A DNA stretch of 64,000 bases. Origin: Leptolyngbya sp. NIES-2104. Its GTDB lineage: Bacteria; Cyanobacteriota; Cyanobacteriia; Leptolyngbyales; Leptolyngbyaceae. Positions 36,301 through 48,784 of this stretch are shown here, one piece after another. Every line of letters starts with the position of its first letter. Within the stretch, counting starts at the first letter, position 1. The stretch is taken from positions 5,270,001 to 5,334,000 of the forward strand of contig NZ_BBWW01000001.1 in assembly GCF_001485215.1 (NCBI RefSeq), read 5' to 3'. The notes under the pieces are model-generated. The model searched no databases. It saw only the letters and a program-made list of their open reading frames with translations, and was not told where the DNA came from. The position numbers and the translations under genes were made by a program.

Positions 36301-36840
36301 ATGGCAACGCTCATTTTAGTGACAGGAGCCGCTCGATCGGGAAAAAGCGAATGGGCGGAACAATTGGCGGCAGAATCGGAAAAATCCGTCATTTATATTG
36401 CTACTGCTCAAGAGAATCCAGATGATCCAGAGTGGCAAGCTCGAATTGAAAAACATCGATCGCGTCGTCCTGACACTTGGAAAACTCGATCGATTCCCGT
36501 CGATCTAAAAGAAACGATCCTCGATTCAACTGATCTCGATTGTTTGCTGGTCGATTCGCTCGGAACTTGGTTAGCAAATCTACTCGAACAATCAGACACG
36601 GAATGGCAAAAGACATTAGAAGAACTTTTAGAAAGCTTTGATCAAACAGAAAGCTTGATTGTTTTTGTTGCAGAAGAAACGGGTTGGGGAGTTGTTCCGG
36701 CATATCCGATCGGGCGATTGTTTCGCGATCGATTGGGCAATCTGACGCGACGGATTGGTGCGATCGCAAATACGGTTTATCTCGTAACCGGGGGACATGC
36801 GATCGATTTGACTCAGCTTGGAACTCGACTGAAGCCATAA
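36301..36840 (+). CDS. cobU: Adenosylcobinamide kinase / adenosylcobinamide-phosphate guanylyltransferase
   Basis: 179 residues, family length. P-loop VTGAARSGKSEWAEQLA; the guanylylated-His region HRSRRPDTWKTRS; Walker-B-like DCLLVDSLGTWLANLL; FVAEETGWGVVPAYPIGRLF; and the C-terminal RRIGAIANTVYLVTGG. Bifunctional enzyme of lower-ligand assembly in cobalamin (pseudocobalamin in cyanobacteria) synthesis or salvage. No cobalamin riboswitch is seen in the 72-base upstream gap and no other cob genes are adjacent. Confidence 0.94.
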   Translation: MATLILVTGAARSGKSEWAEQLAAESEKSVIYIATAQENPDDPEWQARIEKHRSRRPDTWKTRSIPVDLKETILDSTDLDCLLVDSLGTWLANLLEQSDTEWQKTLEELLESFDQTESLIVFVAEETGWGVVPAYPIGRLFRDRLGNLTRRIGAIANTVYLVTGGHAIDLTQLGTRLKP

Positions 36841-37204
36841 TCAACCTACAAATTTGGTTCAGCAAAATGATCCGCTTCTAGCAATCACATCATCTACAGA
36901 TCGCTTCTGGTGGATCAGTGATGATTCTCTTAATCTCTGGCTCAGATCTGTTATGCACAGTCATAGAGGGATCAGATAAAACCTCAGTGAAATTAATAAT
37001 TTATAAATTCTAGTTCTAATTTAAATGTTGACGATCGACTCTCTTTGACCGCTTTGCTCCTCTGCGTCAGTGAATCTTATGAAATCTCTCGACCCTCAAG
37101 ATCAGACCTCAATTGATACTCTTGAAACCCAAAATCCAAAACCGAAGACTTGGTACGGTTTACTATGCGCTGGATGGTAATGTTCTAGATGTGTGTATAT
37201 GCGG
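36841..37204. other. Non-coding stretch between cobU and the IS1 remnant
   Basis: About 360 AT-rich bases. No gene, RNA or repeat is recognised. The right part may belong to the decayed IS1-type element, but no terminal repeat was found. Confidence 0.3.
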
Positions 37205-37547
37205 TCATACTACTCGTCCGAAGTCGTGGCGATTGATGAACAGTCCAATCACTGTGTCGTGCATCTTCTCAGTCTTAGAAAAACAGATCGTCTTTCGGGC
37301 GAGTCGCTTAATCCGAGTGCTTAAGGTCAAATGCTTCGGCTCAATCCGCTGTGGGTTGGCTTTTCCAACCGTGTGTTGCTGCTGATCTAACAATCGTAAG
37401 TAGGCTTTCCAACTATCCGTGTAGAATCGCCCAATCGAAAAGGGAGCTAACAGTAGAGGAAAGTTGTTTGAGTGCAGTATCCTCATGAGTGGCGAGGACG
37501 TAGGCAAGCACCTTTCCAGTTCGCTGGTGGCAATCGGGACAATGCAT
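37205..37547 (-). pseudogene. IS1-family transposase remnant
   Basis: On the minus strand, MHCPDCHQRTGKVLAYVLAT (from 37547) leads into a frameshift. The other frame then gives IGRFYTDSWKAYLRLLDQQQ, HTVGKANPQRIEPKHLTLST and RIKRLARKTICFSKTEKMHD to the stop at 37205. FYTDxWxAY, (V)GK...IE...N/HLTLxTxIKRLxRKTICFSK is the C-terminal DDE region of IS1 InsB-type transposases. The N-terminal part is missing and one frameshift is present, so it is dead. Confidence 0.8.
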
Positions 37548-37760
37548 CGGTTCTAGCACCATCTTTATCGACTGTCTTTAGCTCGTCGCTTTTATTCCCT
37601 CATGTGTCCACACATCTAGAACATTACCGAAAATTCTCGATTTTTGGCAAACGATTGGGTACGCCATACCAGTTTCATACCAATATCTGAATTTCTCCTA
37701 CTGGAAGTGACGTTCTATGATGTTCTTATTGAGAATTGGGTGTCCCTGAGATTCCTAAAG

Positions 37761-37796
37761 TGAAAGGGCTGAAAGCCAATGCCTTCAGCCCTTTCA
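37761..37796 (-). terminator. Terminator behind the partial tRNA-Pro
   Basis: TGAAAGGGCTGAA (37761-37773) and TTCAGCCCTTTCA (37784-37796) form a perfect 13-bp stem with a 10-base loop, 5 bases past the 3' end of the tRNA remnant on the minus strand. This is the normal position for a native tRNA gene terminator. Confidence 0.8.
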
Positions 37797-37801
37797 TTCA
37801 A

Positions 37802-37849
37802 TCGGAGCGGCGGGATTTGAACCCACGACCCCTACTACCCCAAAGTAGT
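37802..37849 (-). tRNA. 3' half of tRNA-Pro(GGG); probable integration (att) remnant
   Basis: On the minus strand the sequence runs from the anticodon arm CTACT-TTGGGGT-AGTAG (anticodon GGG, U33 present). It continues through a 5-base variable loop and a T-arm GTGGG-TTCAAAT-CCCGC to the acceptor strand CGCTCCG and discriminator A. The D-arm and the 5' acceptor strand (expected CGGAGCG) are absent upstream, where the sequence is unrelated. So this is a half gene with native 3' flank, as left by integration at a tRNA 3' end. Confidence 0.8.
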
Positions 37850-37905
37850 AAATTATGTTTTGCATCGCTTGAGTACAGCTTGTTTCTAGTTTTTTATTAG
37901 ACACA

Positions 37906-37925
37906 GCACCAATTCTGCACCAATT
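37906..37925. repeat. Two direct 9-mers GCACCAATT next to the tRNA remnant
   Basis: GCACCAATT occurs at 37906-37914 and 37917-37925, separated by CT. Short direct repeats beside an attachment core can be arm-type integrase sites, but this is only suggestive. The remainder of 37850-38188 holds no recognisable gene; no integrase is visible. Confidence 0.35.
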
Positions 37926-38188
37926 TAATACTCTGATTGCTAGAAATAGTTTCACAGTCAGCACCGCTAAAATTCGTTAGAAAACTTATCCGACTCGAGA
38001 CGAGTTGGTCGATTGGACTAATGGGGCAGGATATAGTCATAAATCTGCTACTGTAATTGTCTTTTTTTGCAAATATTCTGGTGGCTTTTCAGGTGGAAAT
38101 CAGAGAATTGAGATCGCTTCTCCATGCAATCACGCTTCAAAGTGTGTGCCGATCTGTATGATTGTGGTCAACGATTCGCACTGCATTT

Positions 38189-39037
38189 ATGGACTGGCTA
38201 ACTTCTTTCGAGCTTTCTCAACTGGGCGATTGGATGATGGCTCAAACACCGACTCCTTCGCCGACACCTCGATCGAGCGATCTTGAATTGCTCAGAAGCC
38301 AAATCGAATTTCTGAAAACTTCAAACGCTCAACTCAGCGATAGTTTTACCAAGTTTCTGGAATCGATGAAGTTCGCGCTGACTTTTCTGAGCATTCTAGG
38401 GGGCGTGGCGGTTGCGATCGTTGGGTTTCTGGTGGGGCAGAATGCGTTGGAGGCGAAAAAGAATATTCGAGAAGCGAGAGAGAATTTCCGAGAAGAAACC
38501 CGAATTACGACTCAGAGAATTCAGCAGCAATTTGAGTACCAGTTGGCGGCGCAAGTGAGAGATATGGTCGAACGGGAGGTGAATAGTGTTCGGCGAGTTC
38601 TCGATCGAGAACGTATTATCGGTTCTGCGATCGTGGATTACTATTTGCCGTCCAACGATTCTGAACCGATCGAGGAAAAACTGCTTCGAGAACGAGGCTT
38701 TCAGGAAGTTCGATTCTGGAATCGAGGCACTTTGAAAACATTACCAAACTCGCAATTCGCAGATGTTGTCGTTCTGGATTTGATTAATTCTCAAGTATTT
38801 CCTCCACAAGTCACGCAGCAGGAAAAAGAAGCGATCGTTGAGAGCTACATCAAGCAATTGAAGCCATTGTTATCACCCTATTCAGCTTTAGTGTTTTATG
38901 TGAAAGGCGGGCGCATTGACATAATCGACCATTCAGGACTGAAATACTATATTCCGGCAAATGCCACCGTTGCGCTGATTGGTGCGGTTTCAGATTCTGC
39001 TTATGTCGCTTATGGTCAGAAACAACTGAGAAACTGA
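38189..39037 (+). CDS. Membrane-anchored coiled-coil protein with Rossmann-like C-terminal domain
   Basis: About 282 residues from ATG 38189 (MDWLTSFELSQLGDWMMAQT). A Pro/Thr linker precedes one membrane helix (LTFLSILGGVAVAIVGFLVG). A charged coiled coil follows (ALEAKKNIREARENFREETR...). The C-terminal domain of about 130 residues alternates strands and helices (ADVVVLDLINSQVF; YSALVFYVKGGRIDII; ATVALIGAVSDSAYVAYGQK), a Rossmann-like pattern. Not recognised. It is the first gene inside the putative island and the nearest gene to the type III CRISPR module, so a role as a sensor or membrane effector is conceivable but unproven. Confidence 0.7.
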   Translation: MDWLTSFELSQLGDWMMAQTPTPSPTPRSSDLELLRSQIEFLKTSNAQLSDSFTKFLESMKFALTFLSILGGVAVAIVGFLVGQNALEAKKNIREARENFREETRITTQRIQQQFEYQLAAQVRDMVEREVNSVRRVLDRERIIGSAIVDYYLPSNDSEPIEEKLLRERGFQEVRFWNRGTLKTLPNSQFADVVVLDLINSQVFPPQVTQQEKEAIVESYIKQLKPLLSPYSALVFYVKGGRIDIIDHSGLKYYIPANATVALIGAVSDSAYVAYGQKQLRN

Positions 39038-39203
39038 AATCGGCAATAAGTTGGAGAACTGAATGCGATCGCAAAAGAATTCGTTGAGGTTGTAAGTCGA
39101 TCACAATTCTCTAGAGGAAAGCGCGATCGAGCGTTGGAATTGCTGCGATCGCGCTTCATCGAAACCAAGGAATCTATGGTGAGATTAAATATGCCGAGGT
39201 CTG

Positions 39204-39535
39204 GTTTCCAACTAATCCGATCACACTTGACCGGAAACAGTCGCTCCATGACTGCTGAGGAGAAGCAACAAGGCAAAGAATTGTTTCCAACTAATCCGAT
39301 CGCACCCGACCAGAAACACAAACCTTCTGGGGGGAGTTTGTGACAGTTTCAACCAGATACGTGTTTCCAACTAATCCGATCACACCCGATGAGCGGAAGC
39401 TTGAGAATTTCGCTGTAGGAGCGCAATCTTCAAGCAATCCGCTCTGAACTTGAGCGGAAACTTCTTTGACAACAGCGCCCGCACAGATAGGCATCAAATG
39501 CTTGTCATAAATGCGTTATTTCCAACTAATCCGAT
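39204..39535 (-). CRISPR. Degraded CRISPR mini-array, inverted relative to the main array
   Basis: Three 35-nt units at 39204-39238, 39283-39317 and 39363-39397 begin GTTTCCAACTAATCCGATC on the plus strand and the first two end with GGAAAC or AGAAAC. Decayed copies lie near 39431-39461 and 39518-39535. Spacers are 44-45 nt. The first 19-22 bases are the reverse complement of the 3' end of the main-array repeat, but the rest differs. Read on the minus strand the repeats end GGATTAGTTGGAAAC, so transcription would run leftward. Confidence 0.75.
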
Positions 39536-42902
<3,367 letters not shown>

Positions 42903-42933
42903 ACCGAAAAATTTGAGACAAAGGAAACGCTAA

Positions 42934-43746
42934 ATGTACACCAAACGTTATGGCATTATCGAAGCACTCGCGCCGCTGCATGTGGGAGCCAGTGCCGGAG
43001 AAGAAACGGGAAATCTGAACTTGATCTTCCGTGACCAATTCACTCAGACGGGCATCATTCCAGGGAGTTCGATTCGCGGTCGCTTTCGGGCAGACATGCG
43101 CCAGGAGAAACCCGGAGAGGAGCATCATTGGTATGGCAAAGCGATCAAAGAAGGCGACTCCGAAACGACAGAAGCTTTCGTGAAATTTGAATATGCGTCG
43201 ATCGTTTGGTTACCTGTGTTCTGTCCAGGACAGCCTGTAGTCTGGGTGACTTGCCCCTGGCTGCTCAAGCGATATCAGAAGATTGCTTATGATCAAGCTA
43301 TCGCGAAAGCATCATTACCGCTTCCCTACTCTGCACCGAAAGGATTGGGGCGACAGATCGGCAATAATATGACCCGGACTCTCTTTTTCAATCTAGGTTT
43401 TATTGAGCTAGAACACGAAGTTGACCTTTCGCCTTGGGTGCATCCAGGCGTGAACTTAAACGCGAACAATTTGGTCGTTGTTGATGATAACGACATCGCA
43501 ATGATTCATGATATGTCCCTGTTTCGTCAGAGTCGAGTCAAACTATCAGACACCGAGAAAAAAGTTGACGGCGGTGGATTTTTCAACGTCGAAGCGTTAC
43601 CAGAAGGAACGGTCATGGTGTTTCCGATCGCAACTCGCGCTCAAGGATGGCAGCCCTTTCACTCAGACACTTCAGAGCTATATTTTGGTGGGTTGGAGTC
43701 GATCGGGTTTGGTCGTTGCCATGTCACATTGTCGGAGGAGAACTAA
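42934..43746 (+). CDS. cmr4: Cmr4-like Cas7 backbone subunit lacking the usual catalytic Asp
   Basis: 270 residues. Cas7/RAMP features: LAPLHVGASAGEETG near the start, then GIIPGSSIRGRFRADM and the glycine loop LYFGGLESIGFGRCHVTL at the end. In Cmr4/Csm3 the target-RNA-cleaving Asp lies in GVDxPxxRD just before PGSSLKG. Here the matching stretch is GNLNLIFRD (26-34), with Leu at the Asp position. If the by-eye alignment holds, this backbone would bind but not cut target RNA. Confidence 0.85.
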   Translation: MYTKRYGIIEALAPLHVGASAGEETGNLNLIFRDQFTQTGIIPGSSIRGRFRADMRQEKPGEEHHWYGKAIKEGDSETTEAFVKFEYASIVWLPVFCPGQPVVWVTCPWLLKRYQKIAYDQAIAKASLPLPYSAPKGLGRQIGNNMTRTLFFNLGFIELEHEVDLSPWVHPGVNLNANNLVVVDDNDIAMIHDMSLFRQSRVKLSDTEKKVDGGGFFNVEALPEGTVMVFPIATRAQGWQPFHSDTSELYFGGLESIGFGRCHVTLSEEN

Positions 43747-43748
43747 TC

Positions 43749-44171
43749 ATGGGTTGGAAATCTTATGATCTCGATCGCATTGCTCAAAAATTAGTCCTGA
43801 ATGCCAGAGCAAGAGATTCACAATCACTCAATCAGTCCCATAAGATGCGAATGGCAGTCGCTTACGGGCTGGAACGGTTCTGGGGTGAACATTTACGCCT
43901 CAGTGGAAAAGAACAACAGAAATCAGACTACTGGAAAGAAACGTGGGATGAACTCGTTGCCATCATGAAACGAGCAGGCGTAACGATTCCCAATGATCCA
44001 GTCAATGTCAATGATGTGAAACAAGTCCAAGCGATGTCAGAGAAGCTATGGGCATTGAGATTAGAAGATCAACGAATCGCGATCGCGGTTCTGACACAAC
44101 TCTGTGATTGTGTCGTCTGGTGGACACAACGCTACAAAGTCGGGAGATTAGTCGATGACAGTGATTCCTGA
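43749..44171 (+). CDS. cmr5: Cmr5-like small subunit (Cas11)
   Basis: 140 residues from ATG 43749, 2 bases after the cmr4 stop. All-helical, with DLDRIAQKLVLNARARDSQS, HKMRMAVAYGLERFWGEHLR and a Trp-rich last helix DQRIAIAVLTQLCDCVVWWT. Position between Cas7-like genes and helical content identify it as the small subunit that lines the target-RNA groove. Sequence conservation in this family is low, so the call leans on context. Confidence 0.78.
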   Translation: MGWKSYDLDRIAQKLVLNARARDSQSLNQSHKMRMAVAYGLERFWGEHLRLSGKEQQKSDYWKETWDELVAIMKRAGVTIPNDPVNVNDVKQVQAMSEKLWALRLEDQRIAIAVLTQLCDCVVWWTQRYKVGRLVDDSDS

Positions 44172-45843
44172 GCCACACAAGAAAGTCCCGATGCTGTTTC
44201 GGGCACAAGTGAATGGACGCTGCCAACTTCAGCGCATCTTGAAAGATGAAGAACCGGATGCAGTGCAATGGACAGATGAATGGGTCGATAAAGTCTACCC
44301 TGAGCTACCGGAACTAGGGGAGACTGTTCGATCGAGAACTTACAAAATTACTTGGCGATTGATCACCAATTGCGGCATGGATGATAGTGTGATTCGTCCG
44401 GTGATTGGGGCGCGGGGCTGGGTGTACTATCCGGGGAGCAGCATGAAAGGACTGTTTCGCCGCGCTTGCACTCCCGAACAAGCCGCAAAGTACTGTGGCA
44501 ATCTTGAAAAACCTGGAATTCTACGGTTTCAAGGTGGCTATCCGATCGACACCAGTTGGACAGAAAACCTGGTCGATATTGTCCATCCCCAACAAGGCTG
44601 GCAAGTCGAAGACCAAGCGAAAAAATCGGCTGCATTTGCTCAGATATCCCTCTACAAACCAACTCTGCAATTTAGTATTTCTAGCAGCGCTAAAGATGTG
44701 AATTGGGAGGAGGTTTGGCAGATTTGGGAAAGCGCGATCGCAACTGGATTAGGCAGTCGCGTCTGTGCTGGCTACGGTCACGTTGAAACCAGCCGCGAAA
44801 CTTCTGTCGCTCAAGGCTTGAAAGTTCTCTACCGCACTCGCCTCAAAGGACAGGGACAAGCTCCAAAACTGCTCAATGGTAGCGGCGAATTTCGTCCGAA
44901 CATTTTTCGGGCAGCGTTGCGGGGTCATGCACTGAGAATCTTTGGTGGACTGACCGACGATCGTACTGCAAAACGCTTAGTCGAAGAGTTGTTTGGCGGA
45001 GTCAGCGGTCATGGTGTTGTGGGACTGGTTGGCTTGCGCTTTCAGGAATCTCGATTGGCTTTACCGAAGTTCCAAGCTGGATCGGCTTATGAGCAAATCG
45101 CTTATGAGGTCGAAGGAGAACTGAGTTTACTGTTAGCCCGATCGCTAAAAGATCCCACGCATGAGGAAACGCTGAAGAAACTACTGGCGCAATTGGTTCA
45201 GTTTGCGATCGTACTCGGCGGATTTGGGAAGTCTTGGCGACGAGCGGATCATCGCTTGTTTTTTGAGGAGTACTACGAGAACGATCGCTATAAGCCGCTG
45301 ATTGGGTGTCATTGGCAATGGTTGGGGGAAATGGCGTTGCGGCGGGATGTGCAAGTGCGATCGCTCGATCAGCTAGGGGGATTTATTGAGAAGGTGCGAG
45401 ACACGGCTGCGGCTTGGATGCGGTTTCAGCAGGTGAGTCCGAATCCGGCACGGGCGGCGGATTGGCGGGAGGCTTGGCATCCGGAGCGGGTGCAGGTTTG
45501 GGGGCGATTGGCGGCAAGTGGGGAGGAGAGTGAGGCGATTCGCTGGTTTCATGGAGCGTATCAGGAGCGAATTGCTCGTGTGCAGGCGGAAGGATCGATT
45601 TATCGATCGAGTGGGTTGACTGGGAAGGTGGGACAGATTGGGCGATTGTGGCATCGGATGTATCCACGGGTGAAGCTGGTGAAGAAGAAGCAAGATCCGG
45701 AGGGGAAGCCGGAACCGAGGGTAACGGGTGAGTTTTTGGAGTGGTTGACGATTTTTCCGGATGAGTCGCAGGAGTGTGAGCAGTTTTTGCGGTTTTTGCA
45801 GGGTGAACCGTTTGGATTTCGACGACTTTGGGGAGACGAGTGA
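44155..45843 (+). CDS. Fused double-RAMP protein (Cmr6-like + Cmr1-like)
   Basis: 562 residues, about twice one Cas7 unit. The N-terminal half is Cmr6-like: TYKITWRLITNCGMDDSVIR, GWVYYPGSSMKGLFRRACTP and the glycine loop GLGSRVCAGYGHVETS. The C-terminal half is Cmr1-like: FRPNIFRAALRGHALRIFGG, GLVGLRFQESRLALPKFQ and the loop VLGGFGKSWRRADHRLFF. GMDDSVIR (74-81) matches the GVDxPxxR catalytic motif that the Cmr4-like subunit lacks. It overlaps cmr5 by 17 bases. No separate cmr1, cas6, cas1 or cas2 follows. Confidence 0.82.
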   Translation: MTVIPEPHKKVPMLFRAQVNGRCQLQRILKDEEPDAVQWTDEWVDKVYPELPELGETVRSRTYKITWRLITNCGMDDSVIRPVIGARGWVYYPGSSMKGLFRRACTPEQAAKYCGNLEKPGILRFQGGYPIDTSWTENLVDIVHPQQGWQVEDQAKKSAAFAQISLYKPTLQFSISSSAKDVNWEEVWQIWESAIATGLGSRVCAGYGHVETSRETSVAQGLKVLYRTRLKGQGQAPKLLNGSGEFRPNIFRAALRGHALRIFGGLTDDRTAKRLVEELFGGVSGHGVVGLVGLRFQESRLALPKFQAGSAYEQIAYEVEGELSLLLARSLKDPTHEETLKKLLAQLVQFAIVLGGFGKSWRRADHRLFFEEYYENDRYKPLIGCHWQWLGEMALRRDVQVRSLDQLGGFIEKVRDTAAAWMRFQQVSPNPARAADWREAWHPERVQVWGRLAASGEESEAIRWFHGAYQERIARVQAEGSIYRSSGLTGKVGQIGRLWHRMYPRVKLVKKKQDPEGKPEPRVTGEFLEWLTIFPDESQECEQFLRFLQGEPFGFRRLWGDE

Positions 45844-46035
45844 TATTTTTGGCAAAGGTCGGCGATCGGCTGAAACCCTTATTCTTTCGTGGAGGTTCGC
45901 GATTCAGTAACGGTGAGAGTTTCAGCGATTTTGCATTAAATTGTTTTCAATAAGAAGAGGTTTATTGATTTTCAAAGAGAGGTTTGCCAAAATCGGGTGT
46001 AGAATCCAGATAGAGACTGGCTTCTAGAAGCTGGG
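45844..46035 (+). promoter_or_regulatory. Presumed leader of the main CRISPR array
   Basis: 192 bases between the last cas gene and the first repeat. The last 120 bases are AT-rich (TTGCATTAAATTGTTTTCAA, AGAAGAGGTTTATTGATTTT). The repeats nearest here are perfect while those at 48.4-48.7 kb are degenerate, which places the leader on this side. No exact promoter boxes are assigned. Confidence 0.5.
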
Positions 46036-48708
46036 CTTGCACCGATCCTTTGCGATCGGATTAGTTGGAAACACATAAGAGCGTTGAAAACTCGTTCGAT
46101 CGTTTGCTTGCACCGATCCTTTGCGATCGGATTAGTTGGAAACCAACCAATGAAAGTTACAGATTCACTGTTTCTAACTTGCACCGATCCTTTGCGATCG
46201 GATTAGTTGGAAATCAAACGATCAAAGCAGGTATCGAACCCACCTATCTTGCACCGATCCTTTGCGATCGGATTAGTTGGAAATCCCCATGCCCGAAACC
46301 GAAACATCTGCCGATTCGTATTCTTGCACCGATCCTTTGCGATCGGATTAGTTGGAAATAAAAACGTAAACAATGATTGTTGTTTCAAAACAATACCTTG
46401 CACCGATCCTTTGCGATCGGATTAGTTGGAAATTTTAGCCGTGGTTTAGGAAGCATCATATTAGTAGCTTGCACCGATCCTTTGCGATCGGATTAGTTGG
46501 AAATTTCTCGCTCCTCACAAGCGAGTAGCTCATACTTAACTTGCACCGATCCTTTGCGATCGGATTAGTTGGAAATCGTGCGGATTCTTTCTAGGAGACA
46601 TAGCCGCATTTTTCTTGCACCGATCCTTTGCGATCGGATTAGTTGGAAATGTAATAACGTACGAAACCTTTCCAATCATTCGGAAAACTTGCACCGATCC
46701 TTTGCGATCGGATTAGTTGGAAATTCCGCCGAATCGCTTCTTGTTCTTCAGCCGTGCGTTTCTTGCACCGATCCTTTGCGATCGGATTAGTTGGAAATCC
46801 GCTAGATTCGCGATTTTCTTTGTTAAGGGCATCACTTGCACCGATCCTTTGCGATCGGATTAGTTGGAAATGTTCGCACTCATCACAACGGAATTCATAA
46901 TTCTGGCTTGCACCGATCCTTTGCGATCGGATTAGTTGGAAATTTTTCCATATTTTCAGTAATGCGATCGTCTAACGTCCTTGCACCGATCCTTTGCGAT
47001 CGGATTAGTTGGAAATGAACGCTTTACGACTGATTAAAGTAGAGCACTTCTCTTGCACCGATCCTTTGCGATCGGATTAGTTGGAAATGCAGTTGCAATG
47101 CTTGGGAGATTTCGTACAAGAGGCTTGCACCGATCCTTTGCGATCGGATTAGTTGGAAATGCTTTGGCGACAATCTTTCCGTGCATGAGCGATTCCTTGC
47201 ACCGATCCTTTGCGATCGGATTAGTTGGAAATCGCCTTGTAAATCGGGTTGTGATTTTGGGTCACACAACTTGCACCGATCCTTTGCGATCGGATTAGTT
47301 GGAAATGATGAATCGGATCTTCACCCCGACGCATCAACAGCTTGCACCGATCCTTTGCGATCGGATTAGTTGGAAATTACGATCGCGCCTGCTGCTGTAA
47401 CTGGTAAAAAGCTTGCACCGATCCTTTGCGATCGGATTAGTTGGAAATTGTTTCATTCCAATCGATCGATCGATTAGGCGGAATCGCTTGCACCGATCCT
47501 TTGCGATCGGATTAGTTGGAAATTCCTTGCAGCTAAAGCACGGTCTTCCAGGTCTTGAGCACTTGCACCGATCCTTTGCGATCGGATTAGTTGGAAATGC
47601 CTGCAATGTTTTTGAACAGAATGAAATTCCGCCTACTTGCACCGATCCTTTGCGATCGGATTAGTTGGAAACGATCTACACTTTTAATGATTGGACTCCT
47701 TCCTAATCCTTGCACCGATCCTTTGCGATCGGATTAGTTGGAAACGTGTAGGTGTAGGAAATAGTGGAATTGTCGGTAGAACTTGCACCGATCCTTTGCG
47801 ATCGGATTAGTTGGAAACCCACCAATAATGGGGCTTAACTCTGGAGATACATCAAACCTTGCACCGATCCTTTGCGATCGGATTAGTTGGAAACTGAACC
47901 GCTCAAGAAACTCGACAACGACACGGGGGCTTGCACCGATCCTTTGCGGTCGGATTAGTTGGAAACTCATTTTTGCAGTATGCCAACGCATGACAATTCA
48001 GACTTGCACCGATCCTTTGCGATCGGATTAGTTGGAAACTGTCTCGTAGTTCGGGTAGTGCTGTCACCAACGGGCATGACTTGCACCGATCCTTTGCGAT
48101 CGGATTAGTTGGAAACTCCGCATTAGGGTAGCGCCCTCTAATTTGTTCAAGTGATTGTTCTTGCACCGATCCTTTGCGATCGGATTAGTTGGAAACTGAC
48201 TGATAATTAAGATCGAGGTTTCGACTTGTTTGCTTGCACCGATCCTTTGCGATCGGATTAGTTGGAAACCGTTGGATATTCGTCAAATGATTTCCTTGGC
48301 GTTGACTTGCACCGATCCTTTGCGATCGGATTAGTTGGAAACTACCATCGGTCTTTGGTTTGCAGTCGGATCAGTTTTACTTGCACCGATCCTTTGCGAT
48401 CGGATTAGTTGGAAACAAGTGAATTTTGTTGAAATAGTTTGGGTCTGTGTCTTTCTTGCACTGATCCTCTGCGATCGGATTAGTTGGAAACGAGTATCGC
48501 AGACAGGTCGATCGACTTGGGAATGTTCCTTGCACCGATTGATTGCGATCGGATTAGTTGGAAACCAGTAGATGAAACTTGGAGTATGAGTCTCACGCAT
48601 CTCGCACCGATCAATTGCGATCGGATTAGTTGGAAACTGCCCATCGTTTGTCGTTTGTCGATTGAATACAGCAAACTTGCGCCGATTCTTTGCGCTCGGA
48701 TTAGTTGT
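46036..48708 (+). CRISPR. Main CRISPR array, 37 repeats of 37 nt and 36 spacers
   Basis: The repeat begins CTTGCACCGATCCTTTG and ends CGATCGGATTAGTTGGAAA(C/T), with an internal palindrome CCGATC...GATCGG. I counted 37 copies from 46036 to the broken last copy at 48676-48708; spacers are 33-43 nt, mostly 34-38. Repeats 1-2 and 23-36 end in C, repeats 3-22 end in T. Copies 34-37 are increasingly degenerate, marking the trailer end. Direction follows from the GGAAAC-type 3' end and the decay. It directly follows the cmr operon. Confidence 0.97.
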
Positions 48709-48784
48709 TTAATTGCAATAATCAATTTGCTGCGATCGCGTTTTCACGAATGCGATCGCATTTATTTTCAAGCCGCTTGATCAA

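Noticed and set aside
37802-37849. Complete tRNA-Pro gene
   Set aside because: No D-arm or 5' acceptor strand exists upstream; only bases 26-73 of the tRNA are present.
45373-45855. 160-codon minus-strand frame opposite the Cmr6-Cmr1 fusion
   Set aside because: Composition is extreme in Leu, Pro, Arg and Ser and mirrors codon use of the real gene; no motif or start signal. Shadow frame.
46036-48708. Self-targeting spacers against genes in this window
   Set aside because: A read-through of the first half of the spacers showed no obvious match within the window; a proper search was not possible, so no claim is made.
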